Source: Pseudomonas turukhanskensis (lineage in GTDB: Bacteria > Pseudomonadota > Gammaproteobacteria > Pseudomonadales > Pseudomonadaceae). Taken from it: a stretch of 64,000 nucleotides of DNA. Below, piece by piece: positions 1 through 9,634 of the stretch (position 1 is the first letter of the stretch; every line of letters begins with the position of its first letter). The notes beneath the pieces are model-generated. The model had not been told where the DNA came from. It was given only the letters and a program-made list of their open reading frames with translations, and did no database searches. The position numbers and the translations under genes are program-made. Location: NCBI RefSeq assembly GCF_027922365.1, contig NZ_BSFN01000014.1, positions 55,673-119,672 of the forward strand, read 5' to 3'.

Positions 1-38
1 CGCTATTACGACTATGTGACAGCTAGGCATGTTCCCGT

Positions 39-1970
39 TCAACTGCCGCTCTGGCTACTCGCCAAAGGTCGGGGTGCCACCCAGGCTTGCAGAATGCGTT
101 GCAGGTCGGCGCGCTTGAACGGCTTGGCCAGGTAATCGTTCATGCCAGCCTGCAGGCAGGCCTCGCGGTCGCCCTGCAAGGCGTTGGCGGTGAGGGCAAT
201 GATCGGAACCTGGGCACGCTCGGGCAGGCGGCGAATCTGGCGAGTGGCTTCGTAGCCATCCATCACCGGCAGCCGGCAGTCCATCAGCACGGCGGCAAAC
301 TCATGACGTTCCACGGTGCTCAGTGCCTGAGCGCCATCGCCCACCAGGCTGACTTGATAGCCAAGGCTGCGCAGCATGGCTTCGATCACCGTCTGGTTGA
401 CCGGGTTGTCTTCCACCAGCAGCACCTTGTGGCCTATGCCGGAGCTGGCGTCGTCCACGCTGGCCTCCACGGCCCGCTCGTTGTGGCGGGCAAAGGGCAG
501 CGGAATTTCCAGGGTAAAGATGGAGCCCCGGCCTTCCTGGCTTTCGGCATTCAGGGTGCCGCCCATGCGCTCGGCCAGGGTGCGGGCGATGGGCAGGCCC
601 AGGCCGGTGCCACCGTAGCGGCGGGAGATAGAATTGTCGGCTTGCTGGAAGGCATCGAACATATGCTCCAGACGCTCCGGCGAGATGCCGATACCGCTGT
701 CGTGCACCGCGCAACTGAACCACAACACTTCGTTGTCCAATGCCTGCCAGCGGGTTTCGATGCGGATGTTGCCTTCCTCGGTGAACTTCAGCGCGTTACC
801 CAGCAGGTTTACCAGAATCTGGCGGATGCGCGTGGGGTCGCCTTTGACCACCAACTGCTCCAGCCCTGGCTGCGTATCCAATTGCAGCGCCAGGCCGCGC
901 TGGTGGGCGCTGTGCTGGAACACCTGGGCCGAACTCTGGATCAACTCCAGCAGGTTGAAGGTAATGCGCTCCAACTCCAGGGCGCCACGCTCGATACGGG
1001 AGAAGTCGAGGATATCGTTGATGACCTTGAGCAGGTGCTCGGTGGACTCGGTAGCCAGCGCCGAGTACTCGGCCTGCTCGTCGGTCATCTCGGTGGTTTC
1101 AAGCAGCTGCAACATACCCAGCACGCCGTTCATGGGGGTGCGCAGCTCGTGGCTCATCATCGCCAGAAAGTCGGATTTGGCCCGGTTGGCCTGCTCGGAT
1201 TCTTCCCGCGCTTTTACCAGCTGGGCGATGCTTTGCTGCTGCTCCAGGCTGGCCTGTTCCAGGGCGCTGGCCAGGTTATTGATGTGCCGGGCCAGGCCGC
1301 CGAGTTCGTTGTCGTCCACCTCGGGCAGGGCGGTGCGGTAGTTGCCGGCCTGAATGGCTTTTACCGCATCGGCCATGGTGCTGATCGGTTGCGACAACCG
1401 CCAGGCCAGGCGGCGCGCCACCAGAAAGGTCAGCAGCAAGGCAAACAGGGCCAGCACTGTGGCTTTGAGCAGGATGGCCTGCTGCTGGCTATTGAAGGCA
1501 TCGTTGGACATGCCCACCACCACGCGGCCGAGGTAGTCGTTGTCCATATGGTTGCCGCCGCTGCCGGCCGAATAGGGCAACTCTTTACTCAGGGCCAGGC
1601 GTTGCAGGTGAATGGGCGCATGGAAAATCTCCACCTGGGTGGCGCTTTTATCCTGCGGGGCGGCTTGTTCTTCGTAGGCGAGGATATTGTCCTGGCGGTC
1701 GCGCACCTCGATAAACCGCACATGGGGCGTGTCGAGCGTGGCTTTGAGCAGGGTGTTGAGCACCTGGATATTGCCGGCAATCACCCCGTATTCGGTGGCC
1801 GGTGCCAGTTGGTTGGCGATCAGCTGACCGGTGTGGTTCAGCTCCTGGCGCAGGTCCTGCAGGCGCACGAAGGTGAAAAAGCCGGTGAGCAGCAACGTCA
1901 GCAGCAGGGCCGGGCCTACGCTGATCAGCTGGGTGCGGGTATGGATGTCCCAACCACGGCGCAGCTTCAT
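39..1970 (-). CDS. Hybrid sensor histidine kinase/response regulator (PA1611-like)
   Basis: Inner-membrane hybrid kinase of 643 aa. Visible in order: a TM segment near residues 15-35, a periplasmic stretch, a second TM near 165-187, a HAMP region, a HisKA box with SHELRTPMNG, an HATPase domain (DSGIGIS, GGTGLGLPIA) and a C-terminal receiver with VLLVEDNPVNQ and the phosphoacceptor Asp in LMDCRLPVMDG. There is no Hpt domain, so phosphate must pass to a separate Hpt protein. The ATG has GGAGGAG upstream. Gene order beside gpsA matches P. aeruginosa PA1611-PA1614, and PA1611 is known to contact RetS and HptB; applying that role here is inference. Confidence 0.85.
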   Translation of the reverse strand: MKLRRGWDIHTRTQLISVGPALLLTLLLTGFFTFVRLQDLRQELNHTGQLIANQLAPATEYGVIAGNIQVLNTLLKATLDTPHVRFIEVRDRQDNILAYEEQAAPQDKSATQVEIFHAPIHLQRLALSKELPYSAGSGGNHMDNDYLGRVVVGMSNDAFNSQQQAILLKATVLALFALLLTFLVARRLAWRLSQPISTMADAVKAIQAGNYRTALPEVDDNELGGLARHINNLASALEQASLEQQQSIAQLVKAREESEQANRAKSDFLAMMSHELRTPMNGVLGMLQLLETTEMTDEQAEYSALATESTEHLLKVINDILDFSRIERGALELERITFNLLELIQSSAQVFQHSAHQRGLALQLDTQPGLEQLVVKGDPTRIRQILVNLLGNALKFTEEGNIRIETRWQALDNEVLWFSCAVHDSGIGISPERLEHMFDAFQQADNSISRRYGGTGLGLPIARTLAERMGGTLNAESQEGRGSIFTLEIPLPFARHNERAVEASVDDASSGIGHKVLLVEDNPVNQTVIEAMLRSLGYQVSLVGDGAQALSTVERHEFAAVLMDCRLPVMDGYEATRQIRRLPERAQVPIIALTANALQGDREACLQAGMNDYLAKPFKRADLQRILQAWVAPRPLASSQSGS

Positions 1971-2202
1971 GGAATTAAAACTCCTCCGCTTCCATTGCGT
2001 GAAACGATCGTGTCCATGCCTGGCGCTGCGGGATGTTATTCAAAGCGGGCAAGTCTACCTGTTCATACGGCCATCGGCGCGGTGGGGCTGTGGTTTTTGC
2101 GTCACGCCCCGCAAAGGGTAGCGCGCAACACTGGCCGCAGCGCGGTTGCTCCGTAATAATGCCGGCAGCCCGCCATGCACGATGGCTCACTACGGATTGG
2201 TT

Positions 2203-3225
2203 ATGACAGTTCAGCAACCCATTGCAGTTCTCGGCGGCGGCAGCTTCGGCACTGCCATTGCCAACCTTCTGGCCGAGAACGGCAACCCGGTACGCCAATG
2301 GATGCGCGACCCTGAGCAGGCCGAAGCCATCCGCACCAACCGCGAAAACCCGCGTTACCTAAAAGGGGTGAAAATTCACCCCAACGTCGAGGCCGTCACT
2401 GACCTCGCCGACACGCTCATCGCCTGTGAACTGATCTTTGTCGCCTTGCCCTCCAGCGCCTTGCGCAGCGTGTTGCAGCCTTTCGCCGACGTGCTGGCCG
2501 GCAAGCTGCTGGTCAGCCTGACCAAGGGCATCGAAGCGCAAACCTTCAAGCTGATGAGCCAGATCATCGAAGAAATCGCCCCGCAAGCGCGCATTGGCGT
2601 GTTGTCCGGGCCGAACCTGGCCAAGGAAATCGCCGCCCATGAGCTGACCGCCACCGTGGTCGCCAGCGAAGACGACGAGCTCTGCCAGCGCGTGCAGGCC
2701 GCCCTGCATGGCCGCACGTTCCGCGTGTATGCCAGCGGCGACCGTTTTGGCGTGGAGCTTGGCGGCGCGCTGAAGAACGTGTACGCCATCATTGCCGGCA
2801 TGGCGGCGGCGTTGGAGATGGGCGAGAACACCAAGAGCATGTTGATTACCCGCGCGCTGGCGGAAATGACCCGCTTTGCCGTGAAGTTGGGCGCCAACCC
2901 CATGACCTTCCTGGGCCTGGCGGGCGTGGGCGACCTGATCGTCACCTGCTCCTCACCCAAGAGTCGCAACTTTCAGGTGGGCTACGCCCTGGGCGAAGGG
3001 CTGAGTCTGGAAGAGGCCGTTACCCGCCTGGGCGAAGTGGCCGAGGGCGTCAACACGCTCAAGGTACTCAAGGTGAAGTCTGAACAGCTGCAAACCTATA
3101 TGCCGTTGGTAATGGGCTTGCACGCCATTCTGTTTGAAGGGCGTACGCTGGCGCAGGTGATCGAGCGGCTGATGTTGGCCGAACCCAAGACCGACGTCGA
3201 CTTCATTTCCACCACCGGCTTCTGA
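2203..3225 (+). CDS. gpsA: Glycerol-3-phosphate dehydrogenase [NAD(P)+]
   Basis: Reduces dihydroxyacetone phosphate to sn-glycerol-3-phosphate in the cytoplasm, for phospholipid synthesis. The N-terminus has the Rossmann motif GGGSFGTA, followed by LVSLTKGIE, the SGPNLAKEIA block and the catalytic-lysine segment GALKNVYAIIAG. From this ATG the protein is 340 aa, the usual family length; the frame stays open 57 bp further upstream, but those residues do not belong to the Rossmann fold. It is divergent from the hybrid kinase across 232 bp, which must hold both promoters. Confidence 0.95.
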   Translation: MTVQQPIAVLGGGSFGTAIANLLAENGNPVRQWMRDPEQAEAIRTNRENPRYLKGVKIHPNVEAVTDLADTLIACELIFVALPSSALRSVLQPFADVLAGKLLVSLTKGIEAQTFKLMSQIIEEIAPQARIGVLSGPNLAKEIAAHELTATVVASEDDELCQRVQAALHGRTFRVYASGDRFGVELGGALKNVYAIIAGMAAALEMGENTKSMLITRALAEMTRFAVKLGANPMTFLGLAGVGDLIVTCSSPKSRNFQVGYALGEGLSLEEAVTRLGEVAEGVNTLKVLKVKSEQLQTYMPLVMGLHAILFEGRTLAQVIERLMLAEPKTDVDFISTTGF

Positions 3226-3258
3226 TAGCCGCTGGTTCTACGTGATAGGGAGAGTGCC

Positions 3259-3609
3259 ATGAGTGACAACCTCGACAAGAGCCTGGAACGCGAGTCCATC
3301 GGCCTGCGTATCGTCTGGATGCTGGTGTTCACCCTGTGCTGGCAGATCGCCGCGACCCTGCTGGGTTTCGTGGTGCTGATTCAGTTGGTGTACCGGGTTT
3401 TCTACGGCGCGCCGAACGCCAGCTTTCTGGCCTTTGGTGACAGCCTCAGCCAATACCTGGCGCAGATCGGCCGTTTCGGCACTTTCAACACTGAAGAAAA
3501 GCCCTGGCCGTTCGCCGATTGGCCGACCGCCCGTGAACCCGATGGCGAAGCGGCCCACAGCATCCCGCCCGCGCCGCATCCAGTGCGTGACGAAGAGCCC
3601 AAGCTCTGA
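3259..3609 (+). CDS. DUF4389 family membrane protein
   Basis: 116 aa protein of unknown function. One long hydrophobic stretch (about residues 18-48) is followed by the FYGAPNASFLAFGDSLSQYL region typical of DUF4389 proteins, then a Pro-rich hydrophilic tail (WPFADWP and beyond). It sits 33 bp after gpsA, with GGGAG before the ATG, and its stop overlaps the sixA start by one base (TGATG), so gpsA, this gene and sixA probably form one operon. The same trio neighbours gpsA in P. aeruginosa. Confidence 0.8.
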   Translation: MSDNLDKSLERESIGLRIVWMLVFTLCWQIAATLLGFVVLIQLVYRVFYGAPNASFLAFGDSLSQYLAQIGRFGTFNTEEKPWPFADWPTAREPDGEAAHSIPPAPHPVRDEEPKL

Positions 3610-4067
3610 TGCGCTTGTGGTTACTGCGCCACGGAGAAGCCTTTCCCCAGGCACCCACGGATGCCGAAAGGCCGCTAACGCCCCATGGTCGTGAAGAAGT
3701 GCTGCACAGCGCGGCGCAGCTGCACGGCCGGCCGCTGTCGGCCATTCTCGCCAGCCCTTATCTGCGTGCGCAGCAAACCGCTGAACTGGTGCGCCAGGCC
3801 ATCGGCTTTCGCGGCGCGGTGGGCACGGCGCCGTGGGCGACGCCCGATAGCGACGTGCGCGAAGCGTTGAGCTACCTGGACGAGCGCGACGATGCCGAAA
3901 TTCTGCTGGTCAGCCATAACCCGTTTCTGGGTGAGCTGGGCGGGCTGTTGATTCATGGCCACCGCCAGCAGCCGTTGCCGATGCGCACGGCCAGCCTGGC
4001 GGAATTGGAAGGGGATTTTGCGGCGGCGGGGTTGATGCAGTTGTTGGCGTTGGTGCATCCGCAGTAA
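3609..4067 (+). CDS. sixA: Phosphohistidine phosphatase SixA
   Basis: 152 aa histidine-phosphatase-fold enzyme. It opens with the RHG motif (MRLWLLRHGEA) that holds the nucleophilic His, has the SPYLRAQQTAEL arginine segment, and the second catalytic His in LLVSHNPFLGEL. SixA removes phosphate from histidines, in E. coli from the Hpt domain of ArcB and from NPr; its substrate here is unknown. A hybrid kinase without its own Hpt is encoded divergently beyond gpsA, so a link to that phosphorelay is possible but not shown. Confidence 0.88.
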   Translation: MRLWLLRHGEAFPQAPTDAERPLTPHGREEVLHSAAQLHGRPLSAILASPYLRAQQTAELVRQAIGFRGAVGTAPWATPDSDVREALSYLDERDDAEILLVSHNPFLGELGGLLIHGHRQQPLPMRTASLAELEGDFAAAGLMQLLALVHPQ

Positions 4068-4083
4068 TTTTTGAGGCCTTCGC

Positions 4084-4155
4084 GATTCTGGATCCCGGCC
4101 TGCGCCGTTTTGAAAAAGAACGCCGTCATCCCGGCGAAGGCCGGGATCCAGAATC
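4084..4155. repeat. REP-like inverted repeat, 18-bp perfect arms
   Basis: Arms at 4084-4101 (GATTCTGGATCCCGGCCT) and 4138-4155 are exact reverse complements. The inner part carries the common GTCATCCCGGCGAAGG type repeat. It lies between the convergent sixA and liuE genes, where it could act as an RNA hairpin or terminator for both strands. A diverged relative lies at 5122-5202. Confidence 0.8.
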
Positions 4156-4172
4156 TCGGCTGAGACAAACCT

Positions 4173-5075
4173 CTACTGCTTCGCCAAAACCGCCTTAGCC
4201 GCCCGCGATCCATTAGCCTTGCCCAGCACCTCGCAAATCCCCTGACCGGCAGCAATCAGCCTGGCCATGTCGATGCCGGTTTCGATACCCATGCCGTTAA
4301 GCATGTACAGCACATCTTCGGTCGCGATATTGCCGGTGGCGCCCTTGGCATACGGGCAGCCACCTAAACCGGCCACCGAGCTGTCGTACACCGAAATCCC
4401 TTCCTGCAGGCTGGCGTAGATATTCACCAGGCCCTGGCCATAGGTGTCATGGAAATGCCCGGCGAGTTTGTCGCGGGGAATATCGCGGCCCACCACCTCG
4501 AACATTGTCCGGGTGCTGCTCGGCGTGCCGGTGCCGATGGTGTCGCCCAGGCTCACCTCGTAGCAGCCCATGGCAAACAGCTCGCGGGCCACCATCGCCA
4601 CTTGCTCTGGCGCGACCTCACCCTCGTACGGGCAGCCCAGGACGCACGATACATAGCCGCGCACGGTGATCTGGTGCTGTTGCGCCAACTCCATTACCGG
4701 TTGAAATCTCGCCAGGCTGTCGGCGATGGAGCAGTTGATGTTCTTCTGCGAGAAGGCTTCGGAAGCTGCGGCGAATACCGCCACTTCGGTCACGCCGGCT
4801 TCTATGGCCGCTTCCAGCCCCTTGAGATTGGGCGTTAGCGCGCCATAGGTAATGCCCGGCAGACGCTGGATCTGCGCAAACACCTCGGCCGAGCCAGCCA
4901 TCTGCGGCACCCACTTGGGCGAGACGAAGCTGCCTACCTCGATATAGCCCAGACCTGCGGCAGACAGCTGGTTAACCAACTGCACCTTGGCCTCGACGCT
5001 AATGGCCTGTTTTTCATTCTGCAAACCATCACGCGGGCCGACTTCGACCAGACGGACGTGGGAGGGCAGGGGCAT
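4173..5075 (-). CDS. liuE: Hydroxymethylglutaryl-CoA lyase
   Basis: 300 aa TIM-barrel lyase that cleaves 3-hydroxy-3-methylglutaryl-CoA into acetoacetate and acetyl-CoA, the last step of leucine breakdown. It starts with VRLVEVGPRDGLQNE and has the metal-binding segment AGHFHDTYGQGL. The signature SSVAGLGGCPYAKGATGN contains the catalytic Cys. It is the last gene of the liu operon on this strand, separated from liuD by 153 bp that contain a REP-like repeat, so its expression may be weaker than that of the upstream genes. Confidence 0.95.
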   Translation of the reverse strand: MPLPSHVRLVEVGPRDGLQNEKQAISVEAKVQLVNQLSAAGLGYIEVGSFVSPKWVPQMAGSAEVFAQIQRLPGITYGALTPNLKGLEAAIEAGVTEVAVFAAASEAFSQKNINCSIADSLARFQPVMELAQQHQITVRGYVSCVLGCPYEGEVAPEQVAMVARELFAMGCYEVSLGDTIGTGTPSSTRTMFEVVGRDIPRDKLAGHFHDTYGQGLVNIYASLQEGISVYDSSVAGLGGCPYAKGATGNIATEDVLYMLNGMGIETGIDMARLIAAGQGICEVLGKANGSRAAKAVLAKQ

Positions 5076-5121
5076 AGTAAGTCTCCAAATGTGGTGCTAC
5101 GTTGAACGCGCGCTGGCCTGC

Positions 5122-5202
5122 AATTCTGGGTTCCCGCCTGCGCGGGAAGGACGGATGTTTGCCCTTTAACACCGTCACCCCCGCGAAGGCGGGGGGCCAG
5201 GG
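5122..5202. repeat. REP-like palindromic repeat between liuD and liuE
   Basis: Contains two short hairpins, CCCGCCTGCGCGGG and CCCCCGCGAAGGCGGGGG, in the arrangement seen at 4084-4155 but diverged. It fills most of the liuD-liuE gap. Elements of this type often stabilise the upstream mRNA or reduce read-through. Confidence 0.65.
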
Positions 5203-5228
5203 GCGAAGGGACCACCGGCGACGAGCTT

Positions 5229-7175
5229 TTACGCCGAACCGGGTTCCAATTCCACCAACACCGCGCCTTCGGCCACCATCTCGCCTTCAGCGCAATACAG
5301 CGCTTTAACGATGCCGTCCTGTGGCGCGCGGATGCTGTGTTCCATTTTCATTGCTTCCAGCACCACCAAGGCGGTGCCGGCTTTTACAGTTTGGCCCGGT
5401 TCGACCAGCACGCGCACGATACTGCCGTTCATGGGCGCCGTCAGCCCGCCGTGTTGTTGATGGCTGGCCTGGGCAGCGGCAATCGGGTCGAACAGCTGCA
5501 CGGCGTGCAGTTCACTGTGCCAGTGCAGGAACAGGGTAGCGCCTTGGCGGATTGCCAGGTGCTGGCGGCGCAGGCCGTCCTGTTCCACCTGCACATAGTC
5601 ACCCTGGCGTCGCACGCTGGCGTCATTGCCGCGCAGGCGCACCACCTGTTGTTCGCTGCCGCAGCTCAAGTGCAGGTCGGTTTCGCTCGGCAAGCCGGCA
5701 CGCCAGCCGCTGGTGCCAGCCCAGGGTGCATAAGGATCATCGTCGCGTTGCTGCGGCACTTGCGTCAGCTGCCAGGCGCGGGCGGCCAGTTGCCAGAATG
5801 CCGGCGGCAACTCGGCGGGCGCTGGCAGCAACTGCTCCTGATAGCGTGGAATAAATCCGGTATCCAGCTCTGCGGCCGCAAACGCCGGGTGGGCCAGGAT
5901 GCGTTGCAGGAAAGCCAGGTTGGTTTTTACGCCGCCGACGGCAAACTCATCAAGCATGGCCAGCAGGCGCAGGCGCGCCTCTTCGCGGTTGGCGCCCCAG
6001 GCAATCAGCTTGCCCAGCATCGGGTCGTAGAAGGGCGACACCTGATCACCTTCGGCCACGCCGCTATCTACCCGGCGGCCTTCGCCCGGTGCCGATTCGC
6101 GGTACAACTGCAACGTGCCGGTGGCCGGCAGAAAATCATTTTGCGGGTCTTCGGCGTACAAGCGCACTTCAATGGCATGGCCCATCAGCGGCACCTGCTC
6201 CTGCGTCAGCGGTAGCGCTTCGCCACGGGCCACGCGGATTTGCCAGGCTACCAGGTCGAGGCCAGTGATGGCTTCGGTCACCGGGTGCTCCACCTGCAGG
6301 CGGGTATTCATTTCCATAAAGAAGAAATCGCCGCGCGCATCCAGCAGAAACTCCACCGTGCCGGCACCGACATAACCGATGGCCTGCGCCGCTTTTACCG
6401 CCGCTTCGCCCATGGCTTTGCGCAACTCGGGGCCGAGGCCCGGGGCCGGTGCTTCTTCGACTACTTTCTGGTGGCGGCGCTGAATCGAGCAGTCGCGCTC
6501 GTTCAGGTACAGGCAGTTACCGTGCTGATCGGCAAAGACCTGGATCTCGACGTGCCGGGGTTTGAGTACGTACTTTTCCACCAGCATCTGGCTGTTGCCG
6601 AACGACGACAGTGCCTCGCGCTGGGCCGAGGCCAGGGCTTCGGCCAGCTCGCTCTCCTGTTCCACCACCTTCATGCCCTTGCCGCCGCCACCAGCGGTGG
6701 CCTTGAGCAGCACCGGATAGCCGATGCGCTCGGCGGCCTCGCGGAAGGTGGCGATATCCTGGGCGTCACCGTGGTAGCCGGGCACCAGGGGCACGCCGGC
6801 TTGTTCCATCAGCGCCTTGGCGGCGGATTTGCTGCCCATGGCATCAATGGCCGACGCCGGTGGGCCGAGAAAGATCAGCCCGGCAGCTTCAATGGCGCGG
6901 GCAAAGCCGGCGTTTTCCGAGAGAAACCCGTAGCCTGGGTGAATGGCCTGGGCGCCGCTGACCTTGGCCGCCGCAATCAGTTTGTCCACCAGCAGGTAGC
7001 TTTCCGCCGGCTTGGCCCCGCCCAGGTCAACGGCCAGGTCGGCCTCGCGCACATGGCGGGCGTTGCGGTCGATGGCGCTGTGCACGGCCACGGTGCTGAT
7101 GCCCAACGCTTTGGCAGTGCGCATCACGCGGCAGGCAATTTCGCCGCGGTTGGCGACTAATAGACGGTCGATCAT
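5229..7175 (-). CDS. liuD: Methylcrotonyl-CoA carboxylase, biotin-carrying alpha subunit
   Basis: 648 aa. The N-terminal biotin carboxylase has the ATP-grasp loop ATAGGGGKGMKVV, the EVQVFAD-type segment (VEIQVFADQHGN) and MEMNTRLQVEHPVTE. The C-terminal biotinyl domain carries EAMKMEHSIRAP, whose second Lys accepts biotin. With LiuB it carboxylates 3-methylcrotonyl-CoA in leucine catabolism. Its start overlaps the liuC stop by 4 bp (ATGA), which implies translational coupling. Confidence 0.95.
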   Translation of the reverse strand: MIDRLLVANRGEIACRVMRTAKALGISTVAVHSAIDRNARHVREADLAVDLGGAKPAESYLLVDKLIAAAKVSGAQAIHPGYGFLSENAGFARAIEAAGLIFLGPPASAIDAMGSKSAAKALMEQAGVPLVPGYHGDAQDIATFREAAERIGYPVLLKATAGGGGKGMKVVEQESELAEALASAQREALSSFGNSQMLVEKYVLKPRHVEIQVFADQHGNCLYLNERDCSIQRRHQKVVEEAPAPGLGPELRKAMGEAAVKAAQAIGYVGAGTVEFLLDARGDFFFMEMNTRLQVEHPVTEAITGLDLVAWQIRVARGEALPLTQEQVPLMGHAIEVRLYAEDPQNDFLPATGTLQLYRESAPGEGRRVDSGVAEGDQVSPFYDPMLGKLIAWGANREEARLRLLAMLDEFAVGGVKTNLAFLQRILAHPAFAAAELDTGFIPRYQEQLLPAPAELPPAFWQLAARAWQLTQVPQQRDDDPYAPWAGTSGWRAGLPSETDLHLSCGSEQQVVRLRGNDASVRRQGDYVQVEQDGLRRQHLAIRQGATLFLHWHSELHAVQLFDPIAAAQASHQQHGGLTAPMNGSIVRVLVEPGQTVKAGTALVVLEAMKMEHSIRAPQDGIVKALYCAEGEMVAEGAVLVELEPGSA

Positions 7176-7972
7176 GGCTGCGGCTCCTGCCAGGCGGGTT
7201 TGCGTTTATTTAGAAAGGCGTTCAGGCCTTCCTGCCCTTCGGCGCTGACGCGGATGCGGGCGATAGCATTTTCGGTGTAGCGACGCAGGGCCGGGGTCAG
7301 TACGCCGCTGCCCACTTCCTGCATCAGCTGCTTGCTCGCTTGCATGGCCTGCGGGCTGTTGAGCAGCAAATTGGCGGTCCAGTTAGCGACCTCGGTTTCC
7401 AACTGCTCCGGCGCGTAGCACTCGGCGAGCAGGCCCAACTGTTGCGCCCGTTCACCGTCGAAGCGTTCGGCAGTGAGCGCGTAACGGCGGGCGGCGCGTT
7501 CGCCAATGGCTTGCACCACAAAGGGACTGATCACCGCCGGCGCCAGGCCGATACGCACTTCCGAGAGGCTGAATTGCGCATCGCGTGTGCCGATGGCCAT
7601 GTCGCAGCAACTGATCAACCCCAGCGCGCCGCCATAGGCCGCGCCCTGCACCACGGCCACCGTCGGCAGCTTAAGGTGATACAGGCTGTGCATCAGCTCG
7701 GCCAGCTCGCGGGCGTCGTTGAGGTTGGCGTTGTAGTCGAGCGCGGCGCACTGCTGCATCCAGGCCAGATCGGCACCGGCGCAAAAGTGTTTGCCACGCC
7801 CGCGCAGCAGCATAAAGCGCAGGCTGCGGTCGGCTTTGATGGTGTCCAGGGCGAGAATCAGCTCGCGGATCATCTCAGCGTTAAAGGCGTTGTTTTTCTC
7901 CGGACGGTTGAGCCACAGGGTGGCAATACCGTTGGCGCAGATGTCCAGTTCAAGAGTGGTGAAATCGGTCAT
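7172..7972 (-). CDS. liuC: Enoyl-CoA hydratase family (3-methylglutaconyl-CoA hydratase)
   Basis: 266 aa crotonase-fold protein. Seen: NRPEKNNAFNAEMI, the oxyanion-hole segment RGRGKHFCAGADLAWM and VQGAAYGGALGLISCCD. Within a liu cluster the hydratase converts 3-methylglutaconyl-CoA to HMG-CoA, the substrate of liuE. The assignment to this exact reaction comes from its place between liuB (27 bp upstream) and liuD (4-bp overlap). Confidence 0.92.
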   Translation of the reverse strand: MTDFTTLELDICANGIATLWLNRPEKNNAFNAEMIRELILALDTIKADRSLRFMLLRGRGKHFCAGADLAWMQQCAALDYNANLNDARELAELMHSLYHLKLPTVAVVQGAAYGGALGLISCCDMAIGTRDAQFSLSEVRIGLAPAVISPFVVQAIGERAARRYALTAERFDGERAQQLGLLAECYAPEQLETEVANWTANLLLNSPQAMQASKQLMQEVGSGVLTPALRRYTENAIARIRVSAEGQEGLNAFLNKRKPAWQEPQP

Positions 7973-7999
7973 GGCACAAGTCTCGTCGGGGTGGCCGGA

Positions 8000-9607
8000 T
8001 TACATCCGGAACACACCAAATTGGGTCGGCTCGATGGGCGCATTCAGGCTGGCGGACAGCGCCAAGGCCAGCACGTCGCGGGTTTGCGCCGGGTCGATCA
8101 CGCCGTCATCCCACAGGCGGGCGCTGGAGTAGTAGGGGTGACCCTGCTGTTCGTACTGGGCCAGAATCGGCTGCTTGATCGCCGCTTCTTCTTCGGCACT
8201 CAACTGCTGGCCGCTGCGCTCGGCCTGTTCGCGCTTTACCTGCGCCAATACGCCTGCTGCCTGCTCGCCGCCCATTACGCCGATGCGCGCGTTGGGCCAC
8301 ATCCACAGAAAACGCGGGTCGTAGGCGCGGCCGCACATGCCGTAGTTACCGGCACCAAAGCTGCCGCCAATGATCACGGTGAATTTCGGCACCTTGGCGC
8401 AGGCCACGGCGGTCACCAGCTTGGCGCCGTGCTTGGCGATACCGCCGGCTTCGTATTTCTGCCCGACCATAAAGCCGGTGATGTTCTGCAAAAACAGCAA
8501 CGGAATGCCGCGCTGGCAGGCCAGCTCGATAAAGTGCGCGCCTTTTTGCGCCGACTCGGCGAACAAAATGCCGTTGTTGGCGATGATCGCCAGCGGGTAG
8601 CCGTTGAGGTGGGCGAAGCCGCACACCAGCGTGCTGCCGAACAGGGCTTTGAATTCGTCAAATACCGAGCCGTCGACCAGGCGCGCAATCACCTCGCGCA
8701 CGTCGAAGGGCTGTTTGGCGTCGGCGGGAATTACGCCGTACAGCTCGTCGCTGGCATACAGCGGCGCCTGCGCCGGACGGCTGTTCACCAGGCCTTGCTT
8801 GCGCCAATTGAGGTTGCTGATGCAGCGTCGCGCCAGGGCCAGGGCGTGTTCGTCGTCTTCGGCGTAGTGGTCGGCAACGCCGGAGGTTTTGCAGTGCACG
8901 TCGGCACCGCCCAGGTCTTCGGCGCTCACCACTTCACCGGTGGCTGCGCGCACCAGCGGCGGCCCGGCGAGGAAGATGGTGGCCTGGTTACGGACCATGA
9001 TGGTTTCGTCCGACATGGCCGGCACATAGGCGCCACCGGCGGTGCACGAGCCCATTACCACGGCGATTTGGGCAATGCCCATGGCACTCATATTCGCCTG
9101 GTTGAAGAAGATGCGGCCGAAGTGCTCGCGGTCGGGGAACACCTCGTCCTGGCGCGGCAAGTTGGCGCCGCCCGAATCCACCAAATAGATGCACGGCAGG
9201 CGGTTTTCCTTGGCGATGGTTTGTGCGCGCAAGTGTTTTTTTACTGTGAGCGGGTAGTAGCTGCCACCTTTAACCGTGGCGTCGTTGGCCAGAATCATGC
9301 ACTCCACGCCCTCGACGCGGCCGATGCCGGCGATGACGCCCGCCGCTGGCACGTCTTCGCCGTACACCTCGTGGGCGGCCAGTTGGCCGATTTCAAGAAA
9401 GGCCGAGCCAGGGTCGAGCAAGCGGTTGATGCGTTCGCGTGGCAGCAGTTTGCCGCGCGAGGTATGACGCTCTTGCGCTTTCGCGCCGCCGCCTTGCTGC
9501 ACCTGGGCGAGCAGGGCGCGCAGGTGGTTGACCTGCTCGAGCATGGCGCCGGAGTTGGCGGCAAACTCGGGGCTGCGGGTGTTGATCTGGGTGGTAAGGA
9601 TGGCCAT
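8000..9607 (-). CDS. liuB: Methylcrotonyl-CoA carboxylase, carboxyltransferase beta subunit
   Basis: 535 aa from the ATG that begins MAILTTQINT. Upstream in-frame codons run through a palindromic repeat and are unlikely to be coding, whereas CAGGAG stands correctly before this ATG. Carboxyltransferase features are PCIYLVDSGGANLPRQ, GIAQIAVVMGSCTAGGAYVP and the second acyl-CoA site IIGGSFGAGNYGMCGRAYDP. It transfers the carboxyl group from LiuD biotin to 3-methylcrotonyl-CoA. Confidence 0.95.
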   Translation of the reverse strand: MAILTTQINTRSPEFAANSGAMLEQVNHLRALLAQVQQGGGAKAQERHTSRGKLLPRERINRLLDPGSAFLEIGQLAAHEVYGEDVPAAGVIAGIGRVEGVECMILANDATVKGGSYYPLTVKKHLRAQTIAKENRLPCIYLVDSGGANLPRQDEVFPDREHFGRIFFNQANMSAMGIAQIAVVMGSCTAGGAYVPAMSDETIMVRNQATIFLAGPPLVRAATGEVVSAEDLGGADVHCKTSGVADHYAEDDEHALALARRCISNLNWRKQGLVNSRPAQAPLYASDELYGVIPADAKQPFDVREVIARLVDGSVFDEFKALFGSTLVCGFAHLNGYPLAIIANNGILFAESAQKGAHFIELACQRGIPLLFLQNITGFMVGQKYEAGGIAKHGAKLVTAVACAKVPKFTVIIGGSFGAGNYGMCGRAYDPRFLWMWPNARIGVMGGEQAAGVLAQVKREQAERSGQQLSAEEEAAIKQPILAQYEQQGHPYYSSARLWDDGVIDPAQTRDVLALALSASLNAPIEPTQFGVFRM

Positions 9608-9634
9608 GGGGCGCTCCTGGGAATGCGATTTTTC

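Noticed and set aside
87..2156. 689-codon open frame antisense to the hybrid kinase
   Set aside because: High-GC third positions keep the opposite strand open. The residues are low-complexity Gln/Gly/His/Val with no family motif, while the minus strand encodes a clear kinase.
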